Below are positions 43,870 to 52,521 of a stretch of DNA of 64,000 nucleotides, one piece after another. Numbering within the stretch: the first letter of the stretch is position 1; each line of letters starts with the position of its first letter. Made by a program: the position numbers and the translations under genes. The notes under the pieces were generated by a model that did not search any database, was not told where the DNA came from, and saw nothing but the letters and a program-made list of their open reading frames with translations. Source of the DNA: Parcubacteria bacterium C7867-008. Its GTDB lineage: Bacteria; Patescibacteria; Paceibacteria; UBA9973; UBA2103. Location of the stretch: assembly GCA_001189215.1 (NCBI GenBank), contig LFCR01000006.1, positions 124,001 through 188,000 of the forward strand. Direction: 5' to 3'.

Positions 43870-45840
43870 TTAGACGCCAATAAGTACCGGGATAACCATC
43901 GGTGCCTTATTCGTACGATTGAATAGATAGCCACTCATAACATCCGTGAGATTGTTCTTCACGTAGTCGAGATCAACCGGATTCATACCATGAGTGGAAT
44001 CTTCCACCGTCTTCTTGATAAGAAGACGAGCCTGATTCAAGAGATCCTGACTCTCACGAAGATAGACGAAGCCACGAGAAATGATATCGGGAGACTTGCG
44101 TAGCTTACCGGTCTTCAGGTTAACGGTCGCAATGATGACGAACATACCATCCTTAGCGAGTGCCTGACGATCACGAATAACAACCTCCTGCATGTCGCCG
44201 ATAGCGAAGCCATCAACAATAAGAGGGGAGTTAGGAACTCGCTCTTTATGTACATCGAGCTTCACACCATCGATGATGTCGATCACCGTACCGTTATCTG
44301 CAAGAATAATAGAGTCGCGTGGACGTCCCGCTTGTTCAATTGCTTTAGCGTGCGACGCAGTCATAGAGTAGTAGCCGTACGCAGGCATAAAGAATGCAGC
44401 GTTTACCTTCTTGTTGATCCAGATGAGCTCACCCGTATTACCGTGACCCGTTGAGTGCACATCGCTTGAGCGATAGTGGATCAAGGTCACACCATTACGA
44501 TAGAGATTATCCTTAAGTTTCTGCACAGCGATCTCGTTACCAGGAATAACTGATGACGAAAGGACGATAGTGTCGCGAGGGTTGAGCTGGATATTCTTGT
44601 GCTGCTTGGTAGCGATACGCATAAGTGCTGCAAACTCCTCACCCTGCGCCCCGGTTGAAAGGATGACAATCTTATCTGCAGGATAATCACCGATTTCCTG
44701 TGCGGGAATGATGGTGTCCTTCTTAATATTGATGAGGTTGGTCTTCTGTGCGATCTCAAGGTTTGTCTTGATAGAGCGACCTTCAGTTACCACCTTCTTA
44801 CCAAGTTTTTCGCAGGTCTCAATGATGTGGATCATGCGTTCAAACTGAGACGCGAACGTACCGATTATAAGACGACCGTGTACATTCTTGATGATCTCTT
44901 CGAGGGTCTCATGCACTTTACGTTCAGGCATTGAGAAACCATCGCGCTCAGCATTTGTTGAGTCTGCAATGAAGAAGAGGTTCTTCTGTGCAGCAAGCAC
45001 ACCCCAGGTCTTCTCTTCCTTTGCGGTTGGAATACCGTTGTCATGGTCAAGCTTAAGGTCTCCTGTTACCACTACGTTGCCGTATGGAGTCTCAACAGCG
45101 ATACCCATTGAGTCTGGAATAGAGTGAGTAACCGCAAAGAACTGAACTTTCGTTGAGCCAATCGTTACTGTCTGACCTGCTTCCACAACTACTAGGTTCG
45201 GCTTGGGTACATCAGGGTATTCTTCCTGACGCTTCTGAATCATCACCGCAGTGAGGTTCTGTGTGTAGATCGGTGGGTTACCGAATCGGTTCATAAGGAA
45301 TGGGATACCGCCGATGTGGTCGAGGTGACCGTGGGTGATGAATACTGCGCGCACCCGGTCCGCATTCTTCTCGAGATATGCCGTGTTAGGGAGCATATAG
45401 TCCACACCCGGGTTTGAATCTTCAGAAACGAACTGGAAGCCAACATCGAAGATAAAGATGTCGCCATTGGTTTCGACGCAGAACATGTTGCGTCCCACTT
45501 CCTCAACGCCACCCAGTGGAATCACTCGAACAACGTTCGATGCAGGAGCTGCAGGGAAGTAGTCGGCACCACGTTTTGGAGTGGTGTTAGGAGCTGGTCT
45601 GCGCATGCGCATCCGATCACGAGATGAACCGCGTCCACGGGGACCTGCTGATGATGAACGACCACGAGGTCCTTCGCTGCGCGGTGTGCCTCCTTCAGGG
45701 CGTGGTCCACGTCCTTGACCTGGTGGGCCGCGACGTATAGGACGACGAGGTCCACCCTCAGGACGAGGAGAGTGTGCTGGAGCTGCTGGACCATCGTGTG
45801 GAGTACGAGGTGCTGGAGCTGGAGCGGGTGCTGATGCCAT
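43870..45840 (-). CDS. rnj: Ribonuclease J
   Basis: 656 residues. A Pro/Arg/Gly-rich disordered N-terminal extension (about 1-90) precedes the beta-CASP metallo-beta-lactamase core. Residues include VRVIPLGGVEEVGRNM, metal site THGHLDHIGG, VTGDLKLDHD, and beta-CASP motifs (TFASQFERM, STGAQGEEFAAL, HSTGHGNTGEL). RNase J is the 5'-3' exonuclease/endonuclease for mRNA decay and rRNA maturation in bacteria lacking RNase E. The basic extension probably helps RNA or partner binding. No Shine-Dalgarno; TATTCT lies about 14 nt upstream. Confidence 0.95.
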   Translation of the reverse strand: MASAPAPAPAPRTPHDGPAAPAHSPRPEGGPRRPIRRGPPGQGRGPRPEGGTPRSEGPRGRSSSAGPRGRGSSRDRMRMRRPAPNTTPKRGADYFPAAPASNVVRVIPLGGVEEVGRNMFCVETNGDIFIFDVGFQFVSEDSNPGVDYMLPNTAYLEKNADRVRAVFITHGHLDHIGGIPFLMNRFGNPPIYTQNLTAVMIQKRQEEYPDVPKPNLVVVEAGQTVTIGSTKVQFFAVTHSIPDSMGIAVETPYGNVVVTGDLKLDHDNGIPTAKEEKTWGVLAAQKNLFFIADSTNAERDGFSMPERKVHETLEEIIKNVHGRLIIGTFASQFERMIHIIETCEKLGKKVVTEGRSIKTNLEIAQKTNLINIKKDTIIPAQEIGDYPADKIVILSTGAQGEEFAALMRIATKQHKNIQLNPRDTIVLSSSVIPGNEIAVQKLKDNLYRNGVTLIHYRSSDVHSTGHGNTGELIWINKKVNAAFFMPAYGYYSMTASHAKAIEQAGRPRDSIILADNGTVIDIIDGVKLDVHKERVPNSPLIVDGFAIGDMQEVVIRDRQALAKDGMFVIIATVNLKTGKLRKSPDIISRGFVYLRESQDLLNQARLLIKKTVEDSTHGMNPVDLDYVKNNLTDVMSGYLFNRTNKAPMVIPVLIGV

Positions 45841-45888
45841 AATGAATTGAATTTAGAATAATGAATTTGATAAAAACAAACAGTGAGA

Positions 45889-45916
45889 AGTAGGTGACGC
45901 GTACGTCCAACCTACT
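45889..45916 (-). terminator. Probable terminator after the SBP gene
   Basis: AGTAGGT...ACCTACT with an inner GACG-CGTA-CGTC hairpin. On the minus strand a T-rich stretch (GTTTGTTTTTATC) follows at a short distance. Confidence 0.5.
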
Positions 45917-45921
45917 ACTTT

Positions 45922-47580
45922 CTATTTACTTTTAGCGAAGATCGGCCATACCAGTTCTGTGTTGCGATACCAGTGTGCAGCGTCATCGAAACGATCAGAT
46001 GGTGCTGCTACCTCGGTGATGTGCACGCCATGCAGACCTGATGGAATGGTATACACGAAGTCCGGCGTGTGCGTGAATGCTGCAGGATAATCGTTAGCAA
46101 TCAGCATGTTCAAGGTAGCAAGATCGGTTGGGTCGGGAGTCTTCTCCTGACGAATCTTTTCCAAGAGCGCGTCCACCTCCTTATCAGAGTAGTCTGCAAT
46201 ATTAAGACCAGGATTCGTACGTTCTGATGAACTCCAGAAGGCAAACAGATCTGGTGTACGGCCGATCACTTCTCCAAACAGAAGTGCACCATAGGCACGT
46301 GGTCTGATCACTTCCTGTGTTAGAGCACCGGCATCATGAAGTTCAATTGATACGGGCACTCCCAATGCCTGCCAATCCTCCTGAACCTGTGTCGCAACTG
46401 CTTTCAGTTCCGGTACGTTTGATGTGGTTAGCGTTACGGCAAGCGTTGTGTCTCCCTTAGACCAACGCTGACTTGCCTCATCATACTTCCATTTGCCATC
46501 AGAGAGAATCTGACGAGCATCTGCTACACGAGTGTCCACAGAGGGAAGGGGAATAGCAGTGACAGTAGCGCGTGGTGGTAGAGGGCCTGCAATGGCGGTT
46601 GCGTATCCACCGAATGATTCGTTCACGATCGCCTGACGATTAATTGCAACAGAAAGTGCCTTTCGAACACTAATGTCTGCAAATACAGGCTCTTCACTCG
46701 GGTTGAAGAAAACTCCAAACACACGACTATACGGTACCTTAATCGCTCGTCCTGACGCTACTCCATATGCGCTCTGCACCTCTCCTCTACGTACTGCATC
46801 ATTTAGTTCACTTTGATCAGAGAAGAAGACAAAACGAATACTGCTCAAGTATGGACGACCAATAGCATATCCTTTAAACGCGGTTAGCTCGTATGAAGAA
46901 ATTGAACCGTCCCCTTTACGACTCATATTCGAGACTTCAAAGGGTCCTGCACCAACGGGATTAATCTGGCGAGATGAGAACGGGAATTCTGCATTCGTCA
47001 CATCTTTCCATATATGCGCAGGGAGAATACCCAGAGTCGTGTCTTCAAGGAACGGAGCATACGCCTTTGGTAACGTAAATCGTACGGTACGTGCATCTAC
47101 TGCTTCTGCACGAATGTTTGCCCAGTTAGCCAGCGCAGGACTGCGAAGTGCAGGATCCTGTGCTTTTGAAACCGTAAAAACTACGTCACTCGCGGTAACA
47201 GAAGTATTGTCCGAGAACTTAGCGTTCTGGCGCAGTATAAAGGTATACGTCTTTCCATCAGGAGAGATCTCATAGGACTCAGCAAGAACCGGTACCAATA
47301 CACCATTTGCGTCATGACCCATAAGGCCTGCAAAGGTTAGCGCAGCAAGGTCACGGTCTGTATCAGAAATGGCAAGGAGCGGATTAACAAAACGTGGTGT
47401 TCCCACAACACCTTCCGTAAACGAACCACCGTACGCTGGCTGTTCTATAAGAAAGCGCAGCTGAAATCCATACAGCGCAACAATAAGTGCGCATATGACG
47501 AGCCCACCCAGGATGCTCATGATGAGTCGGTCACCTGGGGGAAGGGTACGGAGATAGCGTAAGGGAGACGGAAAAGTCAT
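45922..47580 (-). CDS. ABC-type peptide/nickel substrate-binding protein (SBP_bac_5), membrane anchored
   Basis: 552 residues from ATG 47580. An N-terminal membrane helix (LIMSILGGLVICALIVALYG) replaces the usual lipobox. SBP_bac_5 signatures follow: GGSFTEGVVGTPRFVNPLLA, DGKTYTFILRQNAKFSDNTS, VTASDVVFTV and a C-terminal ALGVPVSIELHDAG. Such proteins capture oligopeptides for a permease. No permease or ATPase genes are adjacent, so the system is incomplete or encoded elsewhere. It lies in a minus-strand run with secG. Confidence 0.88.
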   Translation of the reverse strand: MTFPSPLRYLRTLPPGDRLIMSILGGLVICALIVALYGFQLRFLIEQPAYGGSFTEGVVGTPRFVNPLLAISDTDRDLAALTFAGLMGHDANGVLVPVLAESYEISPDGKTYTFILRQNAKFSDNTSVTASDVVFTVSKAQDPALRSPALANWANIRAEAVDARTVRFTLPKAYAPFLEDTTLGILPAHIWKDVTNAEFPFSSRQINPVGAGPFEVSNMSRKGDGSISSYELTAFKGYAIGRPYLSSIRFVFFSDQSELNDAVRRGEVQSAYGVASGRAIKVPYSRVFGVFFNPSEEPVFADISVRKALSVAINRQAIVNESFGGYATAIAGPLPPRATVTAIPLPSVDTRVADARQILSDGKWKYDEASQRWSKGDTTLAVTLTTSNVPELKAVATQVQEDWQALGVPVSIELHDAGALTQEVIRPRAYGALLFGEVIGRTPDLFAFWSSSERTNPGLNIADYSDKEVDALLEKIRQEKTPDPTDLATLNMLIANDYPAAFTHTPDFVYTIPSGLHGVHITEVAAPSDRFDDAAHWYRNTELVWPIFAKSK

Positions 47581-47619
47581 GGAAGCACAGATGCCGGTAC
47601 GCGTTGCGTACCGCACTCC

Positions 47620-47859
47620 TTATCCGATCAGGAATCCTGCTATAGCACTAGCTACGAAGAGTACCGCGATCACAACGGTCGCGTTAAATAGGAACTTCTC
47701 CGCGCCACGGCGCTTATAGAATGTCGATGCGAAGTTGTCACCTCCGAATGCACCCCCTAGACCAGCACCGCGCTGTTGAAGCACGATTCCGATGATAAGG
47801 AGGAGGGAGAGAACCAGCTCCGCGTATGGCAATATCGCCTTGAGTGTCTCCATCTTCAT
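47620..47859 (-). CDS. secG: Preprotein translocase subunit SecG
   Basis: 79 residues, two membrane helices flanking the SecG signature GIVLQQRGAGLGGAFGGDNF. It supports SecYEG protein export. The ATG overlaps the stop of the preceding small membrane protein (TAATG), so translation is coupled; a second in-frame ATG two codons later is possible. Confidence 0.92.
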   Translation of the reverse strand: MKMETLKAILPYAELVLSLLLIIGIVLQQRGAGLGGAFGGDNFASTFYKRRGAEKFLFNATVVIAVLFVASAIAGFLIG

Positions 47860-48215
47860 TATTTCTTCGTGCGTCGCGGAAAGAAGTCCACGTTGCTACC
47901 GAATATGCCGAGCAGGGCGCCAGCGCAAGCGAACCACATGTAGAGGTTCTCGCGCAAGGCACCGTGATCGAGCATATCAGCGATGAAGACGGCCAGCAGT
48001 ACGAGGCTGCCGAAGCTGAACAGGAGCCCGGTGGCGCTCTTGCGTTCGTGTAGCATCAACTTCAGGCTGAGCACAGAGTAGCAAAGAGCCATACCCATGA
48101 CCAGCAAGGAAGCGATCCTGGTACTGATGGACAGCCCACCGATCGTGATTATGAACAGGACGACACCGCCGACGGCGCTCAGAAGGCCGATCCAGAAACA
48201 GATGGTACGAAACAT
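47859..48215 (-). CDS. Small four-helix membrane protein, higher-GC gene
   Basis: 118 residues from ATG 48215, with GGGAG about 10 nt upstream. Four membrane helices with short basic loops (CFWIGLLSAVGGVVLFIITI, ASLLVMGMALCYSVLSLKLM, LLFSFGSLVLLAVFIADML, LYMWFACAGALLGIFG). Not recognised. GC-rich third positions contrast with flanking genes. It is driven by TTGACT-18-TATAAT and coupled to secG by a 1-nt overlap, so it may influence secG expression. Confidence 0.65.
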   Translation of the reverse strand: MFRTICFWIGLLSAVGGVVLFIITIGGLSISTRIASLLVMGMALCYSVLSLKLMLHERKSATGLLFSFGSLVLLAVFIADMLDHGALRENLYMWFACAGALLGIFGSNVDFFPRRTKK

Positions 48216-48255
48216 GGCTTGGAATCTCCCGTGAGCCGTTTGTTTAACTGGATAT

Positions 48256-48285
48256 ATTATACTACACAAGTACTGTCTAAGTCAA
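48256..48285 (-). promoter_or_regulatory. Sigma70-type promoter of the 48215/secG unit
   Basis: Minus strand TTGACT (48285-48280), 18-bp spacer, perfect TATAAT (48261-48256). Divergent from the groES promoter 6 bp away. Confidence 0.75.
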
Positions 48286-48290
48286 GCAGT

Positions 48291-48320
48291 TTGACGCTAT
48301 TTTTCTATTTCTGGTAAACT
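48291..48320 (+). promoter_or_regulatory. groES-groEL promoter
   Basis: TTGACG (48291-48296), 18-bp spacer, TAAACT (48315-48320), giving a leader of about 105 nt. No CIRCE inverted repeat was found in the region. Confidence 0.6.
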
Positions 48321-48434
48321 TGATGTAATTCCACTACCTGTGGATAACTTTTCGGCAGTGGGGAAGGCTCACACCGGAAAAGGCAAGAAACAAATCGTTA
48401 CAAGCGTTCTTCATTTATCTAAGAGCGTATTTCT

Positions 48435-48737
48435 ATGGCTACATCAAAGGTCTCTATTTCACCGTTGGCAGATCGTGTCGTGGTTCAACCGTTCCCTAAG
48501 GAGGAGGTCTCTGCTTCCGGCATCATTATCCCGGACACGGCAAAACAAGATAAGCCTGAACGAGGTACGGTTGTTGCGGTTGGTCCCGGCAAGTATGACG
48601 GTGACGAACTCTCCCCTATGACCGTTAAGGTTGGTGACGTTGTACTGTTCTCTAAGTATGGCTTTACCGATATCAAGATTGATGGAAAGGATTATCTTAT
48701 TCTTTCTGAATCAGATATCCTCGCAAAAATAGCCTAA
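48435..48737 (+). CDS. groS: Co-chaperonin GroES
   Basis: 100 residues. ISPLADRVVVQPFPKEEVSA, SGIIIPDTAKQDKPERGTVV and VKVGDVVLFSKYGFTDIKID, with the mobile loop intact, match GroES. It caps GroEL during folding. First gene of the groESL operon, 42 nt from groEL. No Shine-Dalgarno before the ATG. Confidence 0.97.
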   Translation: MATSKVSISPLADRVVVQPFPKEEVSASGIIIPDTAKQDKPERGTVVAVGPGKYDGDELSPMTVKVGDVVLFSKYGFTDIKIDGKDYLILSESDILAKIA

Positions 48738-48779
48738 CAACTCCCCCGTTTACTTCCCTTTTATTTTCACTCCTTATAT

Positions 48780-50420
48780 ATGGCAAAACAGATTCTGTTT
48801 GGTGAGGAAGCACGCAAGGCAATTCATGCAGGTGTAACAAAGAGTGCTCGCGCGGTTAAGGTCACCCTCGGTCCTCGTGGCCGCAACGTCGTACTTGAAA
48901 AAGGATATGGTGGTCCACGCATCACCAATGATGGTGTCTCCATTGCAAAGGAAATCTCCTTCAAGGATAAGTTTGAGAACATGGGTGCAGAGATTGTTAA
49001 GGAGGTAGCGAACAAGACAAATGATGGTGTTGGAGACGGTACTACGACAACCGTTGTACTTCTTGAATCGATGATTGATGAAGGCCTTGAGCGTGTTACC
49101 AAAGGCGGTAACGCTATGGGTGTACGTAGCGGTATGGAGAAAGCTCGTGATGCTGCGCTAGTAGCGCTTAAGAAGATGGCAAAGCCTGTAGCAGGCAAGA
49201 GCGATATTAAACATGTTGCATCAATCTCTGCAGAGAGCGAGGAGCTCGGACGTATCATCGCTGAGACCGTTGAGAAGGTGGGTAAGAACGGCGTGGTGAC
49301 GGTAGAGGAGTCACAGGGTATGGACCTCTCCTACGAAGTCGTAGAGGGCATGCAGATCGATAAGGGCTACGTATCGGCATACATGGTGACAAACCCTGAG
49401 CGTATGGAAGCAGAAATGCGTGATGCGCAGATCCTCATCACTGATCAGAAGATCAGTAGCATCCAGGATCTACTTCCCCTTCTCGAAAAGGTTGCGACAG
49501 CAGGCCGTAAAGAACTTGTGATCATTGCTGAGGATATTGATGGGGATGCACTCACCACACTCGTACTCAACAAGCTTCGTGGCACATTCAATGTGCTCGC
49601 AGTAAAGGCACCCGGCTATGGTGATAAGAAGAAGGAAATCCTTGCAGATATCGCAACCGTAACGGGAGCACAAGTTATCTCAAGTGATATGGGTATTACG
49701 TTTGAGTCCGCTACCCTTTCAATGCTTGGAAAGGCAACGCGTGTTGTAGCAACCAAGGACACCACTACATTTGTAGGTGGAAAGGGAAAGAAAGCGGATA
49801 TTGAAGCACGGGTAACACAGCTTCAGGCGATTGCTGAGCAAAGCACTTCTAAGTTCGATACAGAAAAGATTGAAGAGCGTGTGGCAAAGCTCACGGGAGG
49901 TGTTGCTGTAATCCGTGTAGGAGCGGCAACCGAGACTGAGATGAAGTATCTCAAGGATAAGATCGATGATGCGGTAAAAGCAACAAAGGCCTCTATTGAA
50001 GAAGGTATTGTTCCCGGAGGAGGAACCGCACTCGCAAAGGTATCAAAGATGCTTTCAGATGCAGACACAAAGGGAATGACCACTGACGAGAAGTCTGGCT
50101 ATGACATCGTTGTACGTGCTCTAGAGCAACCACTTCGTCAGATTGCACTTAACTGTGGAAAGGATGATGCCTCAGTCATCGTACACAAGGTACAAGATGC
50201 AAAGGGATATGCAGGATACGATGCACTTGCTGATGAGATGGTGGATGACATGGTCAAAGCTGGCATCATTGACCCTGTGAAGGTAACGCGGGGTGCAGTT
50301 GAGAATGCGGTCTCAGCAGCAGCAATACTTCTCACTACAGAGGCAGCGGTTGCAGAGATTCCTGAACCAAAACCAGCAGCAGGTGACATGGGAGGAGATA
50401 TGGGAGGTATGGGATACTAA
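48780..50420 (+). CDS. groL: Chaperonin GroEL
   Basis: 546 residues, full length. KVTLGPRGRNVVLEKGYGGP, NDGVGDGTTTTVVLLESM (ATP site), DRK-like KLTGGVAVIRVGAATETEMK and GIVPGGGTALAKVS are intact, with the C-terminal GGM tail (GGDMGGMGY). It folds proteins in the GroES-capped cage. The leader between groES and groEL is pyrimidine-rich with no Shine-Dalgarno, although the gene must be highly expressed. Followed by a strong terminator. Confidence 0.98.
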   Translation: MAKQILFGEEARKAIHAGVTKSARAVKVTLGPRGRNVVLEKGYGGPRITNDGVSIAKEISFKDKFENMGAEIVKEVANKTNDGVGDGTTTTVVLLESMIDEGLERVTKGGNAMGVRSGMEKARDAALVALKKMAKPVAGKSDIKHVASISAESEELGRIIAETVEKVGKNGVVTVEESQGMDLSYEVVEGMQIDKGYVSAYMVTNPERMEAEMRDAQILITDQKISSIQDLLPLLEKVATAGRKELVIIAEDIDGDALTTLVLNKLRGTFNVLAVKAPGYGDKKKEILADIATVTGAQVISSDMGITFESATLSMLGKATRVVATKDTTTFVGGKGKKADIEARVTQLQAIAEQSTSKFDTEKIEERVAKLTGGVAVIRVGAATETEMKYLKDKIDDAVKATKASIEEGIVPGGGTALAKVSKMLSDADTKGMTTDEKSGYDIVVRALEQPLRQIALNCGKDDASVIVHKVQDAKGYAGYDALADEMVDDMVKAGIIDPVKVTRGAVENAVSAAAILLTTEAAVAEIPEPKPAAGDMGGDMGGMGY

Positions 50421-50456
50421 GCGACTTCACTTCCCTGCTACGCAAGATATAAAAAT

Positions 50457-50492
50457 GAGACCCCGCGGATCCAATGGATCGGCGGGGTTCTC
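50457..50492. terminator. Bidirectional intrinsic terminator
   Basis: GAGACCCCGC pairs with GCGGGGTTCTC (one-base bulge) with an inner GGATCC/GGATC stem; ends groEL and the convergent small gene. Confidence 0.8.
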
Positions 50493-50500
50493 GTTTGGCT

Positions 50501-50734
50501 CTAGTGGTCACAGCACACAGCATCCTGAGGATCTTCCGAATCAACCTCATGGCAGATGAACCGTGATGGTCTCGCGTTCGGCATCTGTAGCGGTAATTCC
50601 CTATGTACTGCTTCTTTTTGCCGAGCTTCACGAGTCTCACGACGTACATGGAGCACGTAGAGTACCGAACAGATATCTATGGGCAGGGATACCAAGAATG
50701 CATCCCCAAGTGCTGTTAATGCGATTTCTAGCAT
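50501..50734 (-). CDS. Small membrane protein with His/Cys tail
   Basis: 77 residues from ATG 50734 with AGAGGTG just upstream. One hydrophobic helix (about 3-27, IALTALGDAFLVSLPIDICS), then a basic helix (VRRETREARQKEAVHRELPL) and a Cys/His-rich tail (FICHEVDSEDPQDAVCCDH) that could bind metal. Not recognised. Higher-GC codons, with a TTGCAA-16-TACTGT promoter and a terminator of its own. Confidence 0.6.
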   Translation of the reverse strand: MLEIALTALGDAFLVSLPIDICSVLYVLHVRRETREARQKEAVHRELPLQMPNARPSRFICHEVDSEDPQDAVCCDH

Positions 50735-50757
50735 GGGACACCTCTCAGTCTTTTTGC

Positions 50758-50785
50758 ACAGTACGCCAAACATGTGGTTTTGCAA
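50758..50785 (-). promoter_or_regulatory. Promoter of the 50501-50734 gene
   Basis: Minus strand TTGCAA (50785-50780), 16-bp spacer, TACTGT (50763-50758). Confidence 0.5.
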
Positions 50786-50839
50786 CTATTGAGCACTTTT
50801 GGCAATGGAGTATACTTAGTACATAACCCAAGACTTACT

Positions 50840-51400
50840 ATGATGACTCTATACATTGTGCTCGGTGTTGTTGCACTTATCGTGCTTTGGGCAATCTTTG
50901 CCTTCAATGGTTTTGTCGCACGTATTAACCGCACTAAGGAAGCATGGGCAGATATCGATGTGCAGCTTAAGCGTCGTTATGACCTCATTCCTAACCTTGT
51001 TGAGACGGTGAAGGGATACGCAGCACATGAATCATCTGCATTCGAGAATGTAACCAAGGCACGTGCTGCTGCTATGGGCGCTACTGACCCAACAGCAAAG
51101 GCTCAGGCTGAGAATATGCTTTCTGGCACACTCAAGAGCCTCTTTGCAGTCTCTGAGGCATACCCAGAACTTAAGGCAAATGAGAACTTCATTCACCTTC
51201 AGAAGGAGCTTAGTGACACTGAAGATAAGATCCAGGCCGCTCGTCGCTTCTACAACAGCAACGTACAGGATCTCAACACCGCAGTGGAATCTTTCCCAAA
51301 CAATGTCATCGCATCTTCATTCAACTTCAAGAAAATGGATCTGTTCCAGCTCACTGAGGCAGAAGGTGCCGCACGTGAACCAGTTAAAGTTGGTTTCTAA
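50840..51400 (+). CDS. lemA: LemA-family membrane protein
   Basis: 186 residues from the ATG at 50840 (a second ATG follows directly). N-terminal membrane helix (about 3-25), then the LemA helical domain: FNGFVARINRTKEAWADIDV, QLKRRYDLIPNLVETVKGYA, ARRFYNSNVQDLNTAVESFP, NNVIASSFNF. LemA and HtpX are commonly adjacent, as here, and probably act together in membrane protein quality control. TATACT upstream gives a leader of about 17 nt. Confidence 0.93.
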   Translation: MMTLYIVLGVVALIVLWAIFAFNGFVARINRTKEAWADIDVQLKRRYDLIPNLVETVKGYAAHESSAFENVTKARAAAMGATDPTAKAQAENMLSGTLKSLFAVSEAYPELKANENFIHLQKELSDTEDKIQAARRFYNSNVQDLNTAVESFPNNVIASSFNFKKMDLFQLTEAEGAAREPVKVGF

Positions 51401-51433
51401 TTGAAATTAGTGGGTTCGTAAGGCCCAATCTCT

Positions 51434-52327
51434 ATGGCAACGCTCTATCAAGAACGATCTAATAACGTGTGGCGTACAGTATTTCTAATGTCTGTATTCC
51501 TCATAATTGTTATCGCTATCGGCTACTTCATTGGTTGGTACTTTGACTCCCCTGGAATCCTCTATATAGCGGTGGGCTTTGCTGTGGTCATGAACTTCTG
51601 GAGCTACTGGTTCTCGGACAAGACTGTACTTGCTCTCACTGGTGCACGTCCCGCCACCCGTGAAGAATTCTTTGATCTGTATACTGTCACGGAAAATCTA
51701 TCTATCGCAGCAGGTATCCCTATGCCTAAGCTGTATGTTCTTGATGATCCCGCACCAAACGCCTTCGCTACCGGACGTAACGAAAAGCATGCTGTTGTGT
51801 GTGCAACCACCGGTCTTCTCTCTATGATGACGCGACCTGAACTTGAAGGAGTTATTGGTCATGAACTCTCACACATAAAAAATCGAGACATTCTTGTCAT
51901 GACCGTTGCCGTGGTGCTCGCAGGATTCCTTGCGATAATCTCAGACATGTTTATCCGCATGTCCTTCTGGGGTGGTCGGGATAGCGATAATGAACGAGCA
52001 AACATCATTTTTATGGTCGTTGGATTAGTGGCAGTCATTCTCGCACCTATTGCTGCACAACTAATTCAGATGGCTATTTCACGTCGCCGTGAATATCTTG
52101 CAGATACCTCAGGTGCTCTCCTTACGCGGTATCCAGAAGGCCTTGCCTCTGCCCTAGGAAAGATCGGTAGCTATAGCCAACCAATGCGTCACGCCTCGCA
52201 TGCAACCGCACATCTTTTCATTGGAGATCCGTTCGGTGTGAAGGCAGGAAACTGGATTAACAATCTCTTTGCAACACACCCTCCGGTTGAAGAGCGAATC
52301 AAGCGTCTGCTCGGTCAGGAGTCATAA
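51434..52327 (+). CDS. htpX: Zinc metalloprotease HtpX (M48)
   Basis: 297 residues. Two N-terminal membrane helices, the catalytic HELSH (GVIGHELSHIKNRD) and third-ligand Glu (RRREYLADTSGALLTRYPEG), and two further helices between (VVLAGFLAIISDMF, IIFMVVGLVAVILAPIAAQL). HtpX degrades misfolded membrane proteins. It directly follows lemA. The stop codon lies about 20 nt before a tRNA gene. Confidence 0.96.
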   Translation: MATLYQERSNNVWRTVFLMSVFLIIVIAIGYFIGWYFDSPGILYIAVGFAVVMNFWSYWFSDKTVLALTGARPATREEFFDLYTVTENLSIAAGIPMPKLYVLDDPAPNAFATGRNEKHAVVCATTGLLSMMTRPELEGVIGHELSHIKNRDILVMTVAVVLAGFLAIISDMFIRMSFWGGRDSDNERANIIFMVVGLVAVILAPIAAQLIQMAISRRREYLADTSGALLTRYPEGLASALGKIGSYSQPMRHASHATAHLFIGDPFGVKAGNWINNLFATHPPVEERIKRLLGQES

Positions 52328-52348
52328 TCGTGTTATAAAAGGCCCACT

Positions 52349-52435
52349 GGAGGCGTCGCATAGCGGTCTAGTGCACCACCTTGGAAAGGTGGCAGGCTCG
52401 AAAGGGTCTCGAGAGTTCGAATCTCTCCGCCTCCG
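52349..52435 (+). tRNA. tRNA-Ser (anticodon GGA)
   Basis: Acceptor GGAGGCG/CGCCTCC with discriminator G, anticodon arm CCACC-TTGGAAA-GGTGG (anticodon GGA), a long class II variable arm (CAGGCTCGAAAGGGTCTC), and T-arm GAGAG-TTCGAAT-CTCTC. CCA is not encoded. A TATAAA box lies just upstream, at the htpX stop. Confidence 0.95.
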
Positions 52436-52521
52436 CTACATATCTTGCTGGTTCTATTGTTATCCGTTGAATTACCTTTATTCATGAAGAGATAGGGGTA
52501 TACTTTTGTCATACACCACAT

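Noticed and set aside
48216..48434. CIRCE/HrcA operator upstream of groES
   Set aside because: Looked for TTAGCACTC-N9-GAGTGCTAA and found no match.
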